Origin: Firmicutes bacterium UBA4916
GTDB lineage: Bacteria > Bacillota > Clostridia > Tissierellales > Tepidimicrobiaceae
Length of the DNA stretch: 63,624 bases
NCBI GenBank assembly: GCA_002398845.1
Contig: DHBY01000046.1
Location: forward strand, 1 to 63,624
Reading direction: 5' to 3'
This document shows positions 35,937-45,104 of the stretch, piece after piece (the first letter of the stretch is position 1; every line of letters starts with the position of its first letter). The translations under genes and the position numbers were made by a program. The notes beneath the pieces were generated by a model that saw only the letters and a program-made list of their open reading frames with translations, was not told the DNA's origin and did no database searches.

Positions 35937-38084
35937 TTGGGTAAAAAAACGAAAAAGAAAAGCAAAGAATATAATAGAGAAATATTAGGCATAATTATTA
36001 TTTCATTCGGTGTTCTCTCAGCAATTAGTTTGCTTAGCTATAAAACTGGAATTATAGGGGTATTTTTAAGAAATATCTACTTCACTCTCATGGGCTTTGG
36101 GGGGTACATATTTCCTTTAATTATTATATCTATAGGCCTATTGTTCATAATCAATAAACTTGACATAAATGAGGATAAAAAGTCTATTTATCTTCTTATT
36201 TTATTTCTTTGTTTCTTAACTCTAATAGGTATAAAAAATCAAAGTTCAAAAAGTTTTACCATGAACATTGCCCATTCTTTAGAATTGAGTAAAAAAGGCC
36301 TAGGAGGAGGAATTATTGGTGCAATATTTAGCTATGCATTCCTTAAATTATTTGGCTCTATAGGTTCCTATATAATTATTTCATTTATTATCTTTGTTTC
36401 AGTTTTACTTTTTACAGAGGTTAAAATTAAGGATATTTTTAAAAAAAGGCGAATAAAAATCAAGGTGGAAAATAACTCTCACCCAATATTGAACAAAAAT
36501 GCAGATATAAAAAAGAATACTCAAGATAAATTCGTTGAAAATAAAAATAAAGAAATAATAATTCATGATTATACTAAAAATAAAAAAGAAGGAAAAAATA
36601 AAGATATAATTACAAAAGATAAAATGATTATCAATAATAAAAACAATATAATAGCTAATTATAGTTTACCTTCTTTAGACTTGTTAAACGACCCTATTAA
36701 ACAAGATATTAACGATAAAAAAGACATTTTAAATAATGCAAGAATAATTGATGAGACTATGAAAAACTTTGGCATTAACGCTGCAATTGTTCAAATCAAT
36801 AAAGGTCCATCTATTACATGTTATGAATTACAGCCTGCTCCAGGGGTAAAGGTAAGTAGAATTGTAAGCCTATCAGATGATTTAGCATTAAATCTGGCAA
36901 CTTCAGATATTAGAATTGAAGCACCTATACCTGGTAAAGCTGCAGTGGGTATAGAGGTTCCTAACAAAACTAAAGATAATGTAAGCTTAAAGGAGATATT
37001 ACAATCAGATGAATATATATCTTCAGATAGCAAATTACCTTTAGCATTAGGAAAAGACATATCTGGCAAACCAATTGTATCTACTATTGATAAAATGCCT
37101 CATTTGCTGATTGCAGGAGCTACAGGTTCTGGTAAATCAGTTTGTATAAATGCTATAATAATAAGCATACTATTTAAGGCTCATCCTAAGGATGTTAAAC
37201 TTTTACTTATAGATCCAAAGGTAGTTGAATTGAGCATATATAATGGTATACCACATTTATTAATTCCGGTAGTTACTGAGCCCAAGAAAGCTGCTTCTGC
37301 TCTTAATTGGGCTGTTGATGAAATGGGAAAAAGGTATAAGTTGTTTGCAAAAAACAATGTAAGGGATATAACCTCTTATAACGATAAATTGAAAAATAAT
37401 GAGGATGAAAAACTATCTAAGATAGTTATCATTATAGACGAGTTAGCCGACTTAATGATGGTAGCCGCTCAAGAAATCGAAGATTATATATGTAGATTGG
37501 CGCAAATGGCAAGAGCTGCAGGAATTTATTTAATAGTGGCTACTCAAAGGCCTTCTGTTGATGTTATAACTGGTATTATCAAAGCTAATATACCTTCCAG
37601 AATATCTTTTGCTGTATCTTCCCAAGTTGATTCAAGGACCATATTAGATATGTCAGGGGCAGAAAAGTTACTAGGAAAAGGTGATATGCTTTTTTATCCT
37701 TCAAGTTATTCAAAACCTATTCGTATTCAAGGTGCATTTATAAGTGATGGGGAAGTTGAAAGGGTCGTAGATTATTTAAAATCACAAAATATAACCGAGT
37801 ATGATGATAGTATTATGGAAAGTATCCAAAATGATATAGAAATAACAAATATCATGGATAATACAGATGAACTATTTCCAGAAGCAATTAATTTAGTGGT
37901 AGAAGAAGGACAGGCTTCTATTTCTCTATTACAAAGAAAATTAAAAGTTGGATATGCAAGGGCAGCAAGAATTGTTGACGAAATGGAAGAAAAAGGTATT
38001 GTAGGTGGATACGAAGGCAGCAAACCAAGAAAAGTATTAATATCAAAAGATGATTTAGATTCATATTTAAGGAGCGATAATTAA
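35937..38084 (+). CDS. ftsK: FtsK/SpoIIIE DNA translocase
   Basis: A 715-residue DNA pump for chromosome segregation at the septum. Four N-terminal membrane helices (to about residue 170), a Lys/Asn/Asp-rich low-complexity linker (about 175-250), and a motor with Walker A GATGSGKS (about 400) and Walker B IIIDELADLM (about 503). The C-terminal gamma winged helix recognises DNA polarity sequences. I prefer TTG 35937, 8 bases after AAAGGG; GTG 35928 is in frame but overlaps that site. Whether it acts in division, sporulation or both cannot be read here. Its stop overlaps the rimO start (TAATG). Confidence 0.95.
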   Translation: MGKKTKKKSKEYNREILGIIIISFGVLSAISLLSYKTGIIGVFLRNIYFTLMGFGGYIFPLIIISIGLLFIINKLDINEDKKSIYLLILFLCFLTLIGIKNQSSKSFTMNIAHSLELSKKGLGGGIIGAIFSYAFLKLFGSIGSYIIISFIIFVSVLLFTEVKIKDIFKKRRIKIKVENNSHPILNKNADIKKNTQDKFVENKNKEIIIHDYTKNKKEGKNKDIITKDKMIINNKNNIIANYSLPSLDLLNDPIKQDINDKKDILNNARIIDETMKNFGINAAIVQINKGPSITCYELQPAPGVKVSRIVSLSDDLALNLATSDIRIEAPIPGKAAVGIEVPNKTKDNVSLKEILQSDEYISSDSKLPLALGKDISGKPIVSTIDKMPHLLIAGATGSGKSVCINAIIISILFKAHPKDVKLLLIDPKVVELSIYNGIPHLLIPVVTEPKKAASALNWAVDEMGKRYKLFAKNNVRDITSYNDKLKNNEDEKLSKIVIIIDELADLMMVAAQEIEDYICRLAQMARAAGIYLIVATQRPSVDVITGIIKANIPSRISFAVSSQVDSRTILDMSGAEKLLGKGDMLFYPSSYSKPIRIQGAFISDGEVERVVDYLKSQNITEYDDSIMESIQNDIEITNIMDNTDELFPEAINLVVEEGQASISLLQRKLKVGYARAARIVDEMEEKGIVGGYEGSKPRKVLISKDDLDSYLRSDN

Positions 38085-39424
38085 TGGCAATAAAAAATGT
38101 ATCTATAGTAACATTAGGTTGTTCAAAAAATGAAATTGACTCAGAATTAATGATGAGTATTTTGAAAGATAATAATTATAAAATCACTAATTCATTAGAG
38201 AATTCAGAAATAATAATTGTAAATACCTGTGGCTTTATAAATGATGCAAAAGAAGAATCTATAGAAACCATATGGGAAATGGTTAGGTATAAAAAGGAAG
38301 GTAAATGTAAATACCTTATACTTGCTGGATGCTTAGCACAAAGATATTCTAAAGAACTATTAGAAGAAATTGAAGAAGTAGACGCTATAATTGGCACTGG
38401 AAATATAAAGAATATAATTAGCACAATTGAGGAACTTGAAAGAGGCGGGAGGAGATTAAAAGCAGTAGAAGATATAAATACAGATTATATCGAAGGAGTT
38501 AATAGGTTAAGTTTTAGGCCTACAGAATATGTGAGGATATCAGAAGGTTGTAACAACTTTTGCACTTACTGTATTATACCTTCATTAAGAGGTAAACATA
38601 GAAGTAGAAAGATGGAAGATATAATCAAAGAGGTAGAATACCTTTCTGAAAATGGAGTTACTGAAGTAATCTTAATTGGACAAAATACAACGGATTACGG
38701 TATAGATTTATATGGTGAATATAAATTATATGAGCTTCTAAATAGACTAAATAAAATAGAAAAGTTAAAATGGATTAGGCTTCTCTATTTATATCCAGAT
38801 AATATTACAGATGAATTAATCTATTCAATTAAGAGCAATGAAAAGGTTGTAAAATATTTAGATATACCTTTACAACATGTAAGCAATCAAATATTAAAAA
38901 AGATGAATAGAAAGACATCTAAGGAGGATATTATAAATTTAATAGTCAAATTGAGAACGGAAATTCCTAACATAGTAATAAGAACGACTTTTATAGTAGG
39001 ATTTCCTGGCGAAGAAAAAACTCATTTTGAAGAGTTGTATGATTTTATTAAGGAGATAAGATTTGATAGAGTAGGGGTATTTACTTACTCTAGGGAAGAA
39101 GGTACTCCAGCATATGATTTTGCCAATCAGGTAGATGAAGATATGAAAGAGGATAGAAGGAATAAAATAATGGAATTGCAGCAAGGTATATCCTATTCAT
39201 TGAATAGAGAAAAAATAGGAAATTTCTACTTGGCTTTAATAGAAGATATATATGAGGAGGGTATCTATATAGGGAGAACTTATATGGATAGTCCTGATAT
39301 AGATGGAATTGTGTATATCAAATCTAATGAAAATCTTGAATTAGGTCAATATGTTAATGTAAAGATAATCGATAGTTTAGAGTATGATTTGATAGGAGAG
39401 ATAACAAATGAATTTACCAAATAA
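38084..39424 (+). CDS. rimO: Ribosomal protein S12 methylthiotransferase RimO
   Basis: A 446-residue radical-SAM enzyme adding a methylthio group to S12 Asp. N-terminal UPF0004 domain with Cys in LGCSKNEID, VNTCGFI and LAGCLAQ binds one cluster; the SAM cluster motif is CNNFCTYC near residue 152; a TRAM domain ends the protein. Its ASEG-like context (VRISEGCNNFC) and SLRGKHRS separate it from MiaB, whose own gene is at 61542. Overlaps ftsK by 1 base and pgsA by 17. Confidence 0.95.
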   Translation: MAIKNVSIVTLGCSKNEIDSELMMSILKDNNYKITNSLENSEIIIVNTCGFINDAKEESIETIWEMVRYKKEGKCKYLILAGCLAQRYSKELLEEIEEVDAIIGTGNIKNIISTIEELERGGRRLKAVEDINTDYIEGVNRLSFRPTEYVRISEGCNNFCTYCIIPSLRGKHRSRKMEDIIKEVEYLSENGVTEVILIGQNTTDYGIDLYGEYKLYELLNRLNKIEKLKWIRLLYLYPDNITDELIYSIKSNEKVVKYLDIPLQHVSNQILKKMNRKTSKEDIINLIVKLRTEIPNIVIRTTFIVGFPGEEKTHFEELYDFIKEIRFDRVGVFTYSREEGTPAYDFANQVDEDMKEDRRNKIMELQQGISYSLNREKIGNFYLALIEDIYEEGIYIGRTYMDSPDIDGIVYIKSNENLELGQYVNVKIIDSLEYDLIGEITNEFTK

Positions 39425-39953
39425 GATAACTTTAGCTCGTGTGTTATTAATTCCCATATTTATGATTGTGCTTCTTTCTAATTTCCCTAATAGCAGTTAT
39501 ATTGCTGCATTAATATTTACAATAGCTTCAGCTACTGATGGCTTAGACGGTTATATTGCAAGGAGTAGAAATCAAGTTACCACTTTTGGAAAATTCGTTG
39601 ATCCTTTAGCAGATAAACTTTTGGTTTCTACAGCTTTAATTTGTATGATTCAATTAGGAAAAGTGCCTGCTTGGATTGTAGTAATAATAATTGCAAGGGA
39701 GTTTACCATAACAGGCTTTAGAATTATTGCTGCCTCAGAGGGAATAACTATAGCTGCAAGCCCTCTCGGGAAGATTAAAACCATCACACAGTTAATAGCT
39801 ATAATTGCAATACTAATAAATAATTATCCTTTTAGACTTATTAATTTCCCATTTGATAGAGTTATGTTGTATCTTGCATTGATATTTACAGTTATTTCTG
39901 GGGTAGATTATATATACAGAAACAAAGAAGTGTTAAAAACAGGTGAAAAATAA
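39408..39953 (+). CDS. pgsA: CDP-diacylglycerol-glycerol-3-phosphate 3-phosphatidyltransferase
   Basis: A 181-residue membrane enzyme making phosphatidylglycerol phosphate. LPNKITLARVLLIPIF opens the protein and the CDP-alcohol phosphotransferase signature DGLDGYIARSRNQVTTFGKF, continuing with VDPLADK, is at about residues 44-70 with all metal-binding Asp. Start lies inside the end of rimO, with AGGAGAG as ribosome site. Usual place before cinA-recA in Firmicutes. Confidence 0.96.
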   Translation: MNLPNKITLARVLLIPIFMIVLLSNFPNSSYIAALIFTIASATDGLDGYIARSRNQVTTFGKFVDPLADKLLVSTALICMIQLGKVPAWIVVIIIAREFTITGFRIIAASEGITIAASPLGKIKTITQLIAIIAILINNYPFRLINFPFDRVMLYLALIFTVISGVDYIYRNKEVLKTGEK

Positions 39954-39968
39954 TAGAGGTGAATATAA

Positions 39969-41189
39969 GTGATAGGAGAAGTAATATCCGTTGGGACAGA
40001 GATAATATTAGGAAGTACTTTAAATACAAACACATATTATATTACTCAACGATTGGCTGAAATTGGAATAGATGTTTTATTTCATACTTCTGTAGTAGAT
40101 GATTCAAAATTATTAAAGGATGTAATAAATGTTGGACTTAATAGAGCCGATATTTTAATATTTACTGGGGGACTTGGACCTACGGCAGATGACATGACTA
40201 AGGAAGTTGTAAGTGAGACTTTAGGACTTGAGCTTAAATTGGATAAGGATATGGAATGTAATATAAAAAAATATTTTGATAAAATGAATGGATCTATGCC
40301 TTCAAACAATACCAAACAGGCTTATAAACCTAAAGGAAGTCAATTTCTGACAAATGAAATGGGCACTGCTCCAGGAATCTACATTGAATGGAATGGAAAA
40401 ATTTTAATTTTGCTTCCTGGACCTCCAAAAGAGATGAAGTTTATGTTTGATAAATATGCAATACCTTTAATAAAGCAAGATTATACTATAAAAATTAAAA
40501 CCATAAATACTATAGGCATTGGTGAATCAAAACTTGAAACAGTATTAAAAGATATTATTCAAGGACAAGAAAATCCTACTATAGCCACCTATGCAAAAGA
40601 GGGAAAAGTGGATATAAAAGTAGTAGCAAGAGGCAGCGATGAAAAAAAAGTAGATAAATTATTAAATGAAATAATTGAAAAGATAGATGGAAAAATACAT
40701 AAGTATATCTATAGTTATAATGATGAATCCATTGAAGAAGTGGTATATAAAAAATTGAAAGCTAATAATATGAAAATAGCTTTTTGTGAGTCCTGCACTG
40801 GAGGACTTATATCAAGTCGATTCACTAGCATACCAGGTGTGTCTGAAGTATTCGATAGGGGGATTGTAACCTACAGCAATAGAGCTAAAGTAGAAGAACT
40901 AGGCGTTAAAAAAAATACATTAGATAAATATGGAGCAGTAAGTGAACAAGTTGCTTTAGAGATGGCCACTGGGCTTTTAAATAAGGCTGGGGTAGATATA
41001 GCCTTGTCTACAACGGGTTTGGCTGGTCCATCTGGTGGAACGGAAGATAAACCAGTAGGATTAGTTTATATAGGCATTGCAGCAAAAAATCATAGTTTTG
41101 TCTTTAAATCAGTGTTTAGTGGTGATAGATTATCAATACAAAATAGGGCTGCTTTAAAAGCCTTTGATGAACTAAGAAAAATTATATAA
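39969..41189 (+). CDS. cinA: CinA-family protein with NMN amidohydrolase domain
   Basis: A 406-residue CinA. The N-terminal MoaB-like pyrophosphatase domain has ISVGTEIILGST and FTGGLGPTADDMTKE; the C-terminal PncC domain has AFCESCTGGLISSRFT (about 275) and LSTTGLAGPSGGTEDKPVG. It recycles pyridine nucleotides and is linked to competence in some species. GTG start after AGAGGTGA. cinA-recA order is classical, but recA has its own SOS promoter here. Confidence 0.94.
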   Translation: MIGEVISVGTEIILGSTLNTNTYYITQRLAEIGIDVLFHTSVVDDSKLLKDVINVGLNRADILIFTGGLGPTADDMTKEVVSETLGLELKLDKDMECNIKKYFDKMNGSMPSNNTKQAYKPKGSQFLTNEMGTAPGIYIEWNGKILILLPGPPKEMKFMFDKYAIPLIKQDYTIKIKTINTIGIGESKLETVLKDIIQGQENPTIATYAKEGKVDIKVVARGSDEKKVDKLLNEIIEKIDGKIHKYIYSYNDESIEEVVYKKLKANNMKIAFCESCTGGLISSRFTSIPGVSEVFDRGIVTYSNRAKVEELGVKKNTLDKYGAVSEQVALEMATGLLNKAGVDIALSTTGLAGPSGGTEDKPVGLVYIGIAAKNHSFVFKSVFSGDRLSIQNRAALKAFDELRKII

Positions 41190-41217
41190 AGATTTGTTCA
41201 GAATGCTGAATTATTGT

Positions 41218-41246
41218 TTGACTAAACTATGAAAGTATTATACAAT
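41218..41246 (+). promoter_or_regulatory. recA promoter
   Basis: TTGACT (41218-41223) and TACAAT (41241-41246) are exactly 17 bases apart. The start site falls at about 41253, on the LexA box. Confidence 0.85.
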
Positions 41247-41252
41247 TATAGT

Positions 41253-41266
41253 AGAACTCGTGTTCG
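41253..41266. promoter_or_regulatory. LexA operator (SOS box) of recA
   Basis: AGAACTCGTGTTCG contains the perfect inner pattern GAAC-N4-GTTC of the Gram-positive LexA consensus. It overlaps the predicted transcription start, a position where bound LexA would block initiation. Confidence 0.85.
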
Positions 41267-41307
41267 AATATATAAAGGGTGGTGAATCCAGTTTAACTGG
41301 GAAAATT

Positions 41308-42360
41308 ATGGCTGATATGAATGAAAAAAAGAAAGCTTTAGATATGGCTATGAGTCAAATTGAAAAACAATTTGGCAAAGGGTCTGTAATGAGATTAGGT
41401 GATGCTCCTATTGGGAATATTGATGTTATACCAACCGGTTCTTTGGATTTAGATATAGCATTAGGTATAGGTGGAGTACCACGGGGACGAATAATAGAAA
41501 TCTACGGACCAGAATCTTCAGGTAAAACAACTGTAGCGTTGCATATAATTGCAGAAGCACAAAAAGAAGAAGGTATAGCAGCCTTTATAGATGCTGAACA
41601 TGCATTAGATCCAAGCTATGCACAAAAGTTGGGTGTAGATATTGACAATCTTATAGTATCCCAACCTGATACTGGAGAACAGGGTTTAGAGATTGCAGAA
41701 GCTTTAGTGAGAAGCGGAGCAGTTGAGGTTGTTGTAGTGGATTCAGTTGCAGCTCTTGTACCAAAGGCAGAAATAGAAGGAGAAATGGGAGACAGCCATG
41801 TGGGTTTACAAGCAAGGTTGATGTCTCAAGCTCTAAGAAAATTAGCTGGAGCAATTAACAAATCAAATACCACTGTAATCTTTATTAATCAATTAAGGGA
41901 AAAAGTTGGTATTATGTTTGGTAATCCTGAAACTACAACTGGAGGTAGAGCTTTAAAATTCTATTCTAGCATAAGATTAGATGTAAGAAGGATTGACTCA
42001 ATTAAACAAGGTGAAGATATTATTGGTAATAGGACTAGAGTAAAAGTTGTTAAAAATAAAGTTGCACCTCCATTTAAGCAAGCAGAATTTGATATTATGT
42101 ATGGCCTTGGAATATCCAAAGAAGGTAGTATTTTAGATACTGGAGTTAATGCAGAAGTTATTAACAAGTCGGGTTCTTGGTATAGCTATGGAGAACATAG
42201 ACTTGGACAAGGCCGGGAAAACGCGAAGGAATTTTTAAAAGAAAATCCTGATATTTCTCTTGAAATAGAAACTAAAGTTAGAGAAAAATTTGGTTTAACT
42301 CCTCAAAATAAAGATTCAGTTGAAAAACAGGATAAAGATACGGAAAAGAAAACTAAATAA
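41308..42360 (+). CDS. recA: Recombinase RecA
   Basis: A 350-residue RecA forming filaments on single-stranded DNA for strand exchange and LexA cleavage. Walker A GPESSGKT is at residues 67-74, Walker B VVVVDSVAAL near 143, and the L2-region NQLREKVG near 212. The first plausible start is ATG 41308; an in-frame GTG at 41260 lies inside the LexA box and would add an unrelated 16-residue tail. The ribosome site is not obvious: AAAGGGTGG is 25 bases upstream and only GGG is near. A terminator follows directly. Confidence 0.96.
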   Translation: MADMNEKKKALDMAMSQIEKQFGKGSVMRLGDAPIGNIDVIPTGSLDLDIALGIGGVPRGRIIEIYGPESSGKTTVALHIIAEAQKEEGIAAFIDAEHALDPSYAQKLGVDIDNLIVSQPDTGEQGLEIAEALVRSGAVEVVVVDSVAALVPKAEIEGEMGDSHVGLQARLMSQALRKLAGAINKSNTTVIFINQLREKVGIMFGNPETTTGGRALKFYSSIRLDVRRIDSIKQGEDIIGNRTRVKVVKNKVAPPFKQAEFDIMYGLGISKEGSILDTGVNAEVINKSGSWYSYGEHRLGQGRENAKEFLKENPDISLEIETKVREKFGLTPQNKDSVEKQDKDTEKKTK

Positions 42361-42388
42361 ACCTCCTTATTAATAAGGAGGTTTATTT
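42355..42388 (+). terminator. Terminator after recA
   Basis: A 34-base perfect palindrome (arms 42355-42371 and 42372-42388, core AACCTCCTTA) that includes the recA stop. The 3' arm ends GTTTATTTAT. It separates the SOS-controlled recA from the phosphoesterase operon, perhaps incompletely. Confidence 0.8.
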
Positions 42389-42405
42389 ATAGGGAGTGTT
42401 TATAT

Positions 42406-43392
42406 TTGAGATTATTATTTTTAACGGATACACATATAAGAGGAACTACCCCTAAAAATAGAAAAGATAATTTGCCAGAAACATTAGAAAATAAACTTAA
42501 GGAAATTGGAGAAATTATTGAAAATTATGATATAGACTATGTGTTACACGGGGGAGACTTATTTGATAGACCAGATATCTCGGTTTCCGTGGTTGGAAAT
42601 TTTGCCTCAATATTAAATAATATTAAAGTTCCCATATATATTGTATGTGGCAATCATGATATATATGGGCATAATCCGGATACTATAAACAGAACAATGC
42701 TCGGTTTATTAAATACATTAAATGTAGTAAGAATAATTAATAAGGGAGAAAACATATACTTAAATAAAAATGGTATAAAGGTTCAGTTAACGGGTCAGCC
42801 CTATACATTTAATATAGATGATGAATTGAATAGATCTAACTATATTGTTAAAGATGTTCCTAAAGATGTGGACTATGCCATTCATATGGTACATGGTATG
42901 CTATTAAACAAGCCTTTTATTAGGGGAATACCCTATACATTAATAGATGATATTAAAGATACCGAAGCCGATATTACATTGGCAGGCCATTATCATTCTG
43001 GTTTTGGAATAATCAATACCAATGGAAAATATTTTGTAAACCCAGGAAGTTTAATAAGGGTTACCAATAGCCTAACAGAAATTGAACGAATGCCAAAGGT
43101 AGTAATAATTGACTTAAATGAAAATATCAATATTGAACTTATTGAATTAAAAGTTGCCGCTCAAGGTAAAGATGTCTTAGATCGAAAAGAAATAGAGAAT
43201 CATATTTTTAAGTCTGAAAGATTATTTGAATTTAAGCAATCAATAGATACAGCCGTGAATTTTGAAAAACTAGAAATAAATGAAATTTTGATGGAAGTTT
43301 CTAATGCAGAAGGAGTTTCAGAAGATGTAAAGGAAGAAGCTTTAAAACGTATAGCTCTTTCTCAGATGAAGGAATTAGGAGATGAGTTATAA
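42406..43392 (+). CDS. Mre11/SbcD-like metallophosphoesterase
   Basis: A 328-residue calcineurin-like phosphoesterase. Metal-binding motifs in order: DTHIRG (Asp8, His10), HGGDLFDRP (about 49-57), CGNHDIYGH, VHGM and GHYHSG. It resembles the nuclease core of SbcD/Mre11, with about 100 further C-terminal residues but no clear capping domain. It is followed immediately by a Rad50-like ATPase in pieces, so it is probably the nuclease of a Mre11/Rad50-type complex (inference). TTG start, with AGGGAG about 9-10 bases upstream. Downstream gene begins within 1-2 bases. Confidence 0.8.
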   Translation: MRLLFLTDTHIRGTTPKNRKDNLPETLENKLKEIGEIIENYDIDYVLHGGDLFDRPDISVSVVGNFASILNNIKVPIYIVCGNHDIYGHNPDTINRTMLGLLNTLNVVRIINKGENIYLNKNGIKVQLTGQPYTFNIDDELNRSNYIVKDVPKDVDYAIHMVHGMLLNKPFIRGIPYTLIDDIKDTEADITLAGHYHSGFGIINTNGKYFVNPGSLIRVTNSLTEIERMPKVVIIDLNENINIELIELKVAAQGKDVLDRKEIENHIFKSERLFEFKQSIDTAVNFEKLEINEILMEVSNAEGVSEDVKEEALKRIALSQMKELGDEL

Positions 43393-43393
43393 T

Positions 43394-44836
43394 ATGAAAT
43401 ACATAAAGAAGGTAATTATAGAAAATTTCCAATCCCATAAACATACAGAAATTGAATTTGATCAATACTTAAATGTAATAGTAGGACCATCAGATCATGG
43501 CAAAAGTGCTATTATAAGAGCATTAAAATGGGCTTTGTTTAATGAGCCTTCTGGAGATTTTTTCATCAGAGAAGGGGAAAAGGAATGTAGCGTCACTGTT
43601 ATATTTAATGATAATACTAAAGTAAAAAGGTTTAGAAGTAAAAGCAAAAATGCCTATTATTTATATGATGAAGATGGCAATGAAACAGTATTTGAGGGAT
43701 TTGGTATCACCGTACCTAATGAAGTTGTAGAAAAAACTTCTATGAGAAAAATATCATTAGATGGTAATCAAACAAGTTCCATTAATATTGGAGAACAATT
43801 AGAAGGCCCGTTTTTACTTTCAGAAAAAAGTGCTACCAGAGCTAATGCAATTGGAAGACTTGTTGGCGTTCATATAGTCGATGATGCATTGAAAGATACT
43901 TTAAAGGATATTAGAAATTTGAATATTAAGAAGAAAAATCATGAAGAAACTCTAGATAGTTTGCAGAAAAGTTTAAAAGAATACGATTATTTAACCAATT
44001 TAATAGAAAAAGCCAATAAATTAGAGGGGCTAAAAGATACTATCCATAATAAACAAATAAGATTGGATAAATTAACTCAAATATTAGTAGATTTAAACAA
44101 AATATATAAAGAAATAAAATTGTCAGAAGAATATCTTGAAAAGCTTAAAAACCTTTATAAGGTTATTGAAATAGAAAAAGAATTAAATAATAAAATTAAC
44201 AATTTTAATTATATTAACAATAAGTATAAAAGGTTAGTACAGGTAAGAAATCAAATTAGGGGAGATAATGAATTGCTTGAATCTCTTAAAGAAATCCATA
44301 ACACTGAAAATATTATAGATACTATAAATATTGATTATACAAGACTGCTTAAATTGAACAAACTTAGTAAAAATTATAATTATCTTATAAGTAGCATTGA
44401 AAACAATAAAATGGTACTATCAAAATTACAAGAAATTTCTAATGTAGAAATGAATATTAATTTAATAGAAAAAGATTATTTAAAGCTTGCAGATCTATTA
44501 AATTTAAAATATAAACTAGATAGTATAAATAAAAGCTTATCTATTGGCTCAGTTTATATTGATAGATTGGCTAATATTGAAAAAGTCTTCGGTATACAAA
44601 ATTCATTAGAGACTAAAAACAGTACATTAAAGAATTTAGTATATTTTAAAGAAAAGTATGATAGCATCATAGCCAAAAAATCAGGTTTAGAAAAAGACCT
44701 ATTAAATATAAATAATAATTTGGATGAACAATTAACTCGATATAAATTTATTTTAACTAAGATAGAGGTATGCCCTTTATGTTTTAGTAAAATTGATAGT
44801 TCAAAGATAGACGAAATTATCAATAGCTACAAATAA
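43394..44836 (+). CDS. Rad50/SbcC-like ATPase, N-terminal half ending at the zinc hook
   Basis: A 480-residue protein with the N-terminal ABC-ATPase lobe of Rad50/SbcC/RecF type. IENFQSHKHTEIEFD is followed by Walker A GPSDHGKS at residues 31-38; a helical coiled-coil arm runs from about 165 to 455 with recurring L-x2-L/I-x2-Y units. It has no Walker B or ABC signature. Cys460 and Cys463 form CPLC, a zinc-hook motif, 18 residues before the end. In normal Rad50 the hook lies mid-protein; here the gene stops there. ATG 43394 follows AGGAGATGA; ATG 43382 would overlap that site. The missing half is supplied by the genes at 44852 and 45105. Confidence 0.8.
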   Translation: MKYIKKVIIENFQSHKHTEIEFDQYLNVIVGPSDHGKSAIIRALKWALFNEPSGDFFIREGEKECSVTVIFNDNTKVKRFRSKSKNAYYLYDEDGNETVFEGFGITVPNEVVEKTSMRKISLDGNQTSSINIGEQLEGPFLLSEKSATRANAIGRLVGVHIVDDALKDTLKDIRNLNIKKKNHEETLDSLQKSLKEYDYLTNLIEKANKLEGLKDTIHNKQIRLDKLTQILVDLNKIYKEIKLSEEYLEKLKNLYKVIEIEKELNNKINNFNYINNKYKRLVQVRNQIRGDNELLESLKEIHNTENIIDTINIDYTRLLKLNKLSKNYNYLISSIENNKMVLSKLQEISNVEMNINLIEKDYLKLADLLNLKYKLDSINKSLSIGSVYIDRLANIEKVFGIQNSLETKNSTLKNLVYFKEKYDSIIAKKSGLEKDLLNINNNLDEQLTRYKFILTKIEVCPLCFSKIDSSKIDEIINSYK

Positions 44837-44851
44837 GGAGGAAAAGAATTT

Positions 44852-45100
44852 ATGGATTATGAAAAAGAATTAAACCTTTTAAAGGATAACTTAGATAAGG
44901 CCAAAAGTTTAAAATACAAAGCTGAAGCAAGGTTAGAACAGCTTAATAGCCAAAAACAAGAAATAGTTAAAGAATTAAATAACTTAGGCGTAAATCCTGA
45001 AGATTTGGAAAAGGAAATTAACAAACTAAAATCTGAAATTGATAAATTATTTTTAGAAGCTAATAGTTTGTTACCAAAAGATATTTTAGAAAAGAAGTGA
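44852..45100 (+). CDS. Small coiled-coil protein of the split Rad50-like operon
   Basis: An 82-residue, almost wholly helical, charged protein (LKDNLDKAKSLKYKAEARLE, then LNSQKQEIVKELNNLG). No cysteine and no enzymatic motif. It has a strong ribosome site, AAGGAGG, 10 bases before its ATG, so it is a true gene rather than a frameshift product. It sits exactly where the descending coiled-coil arm of Rad50 would be encoded and may pair with part of the long arm of the preceding protein (inference). I do not recognise a family. Confidence 0.65.
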   Translation: MDYEKELNLLKDNLDKAKSLKYKAEARLEQLNSQKQEIVKELNNLGVNPEDLEKEINKLKSEIDKLFLEANSLLPKDILEKK

Positions 45101-45104
45101 TAAA

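Noticed and set aside
40126..40153. TAAA-16-GCCGATAT, a good sigma-28 (SigD) promoter match
   Set aside because: It lies deep inside cinA, far from any gene start on that strand, and encodes conserved CinA residues; most likely chance.
41260..41307. GTG 41260 as the recA start
   Set aside because: It lies inside the LexA box and at the predicted transcription start, and the added residues do not look like RecA.
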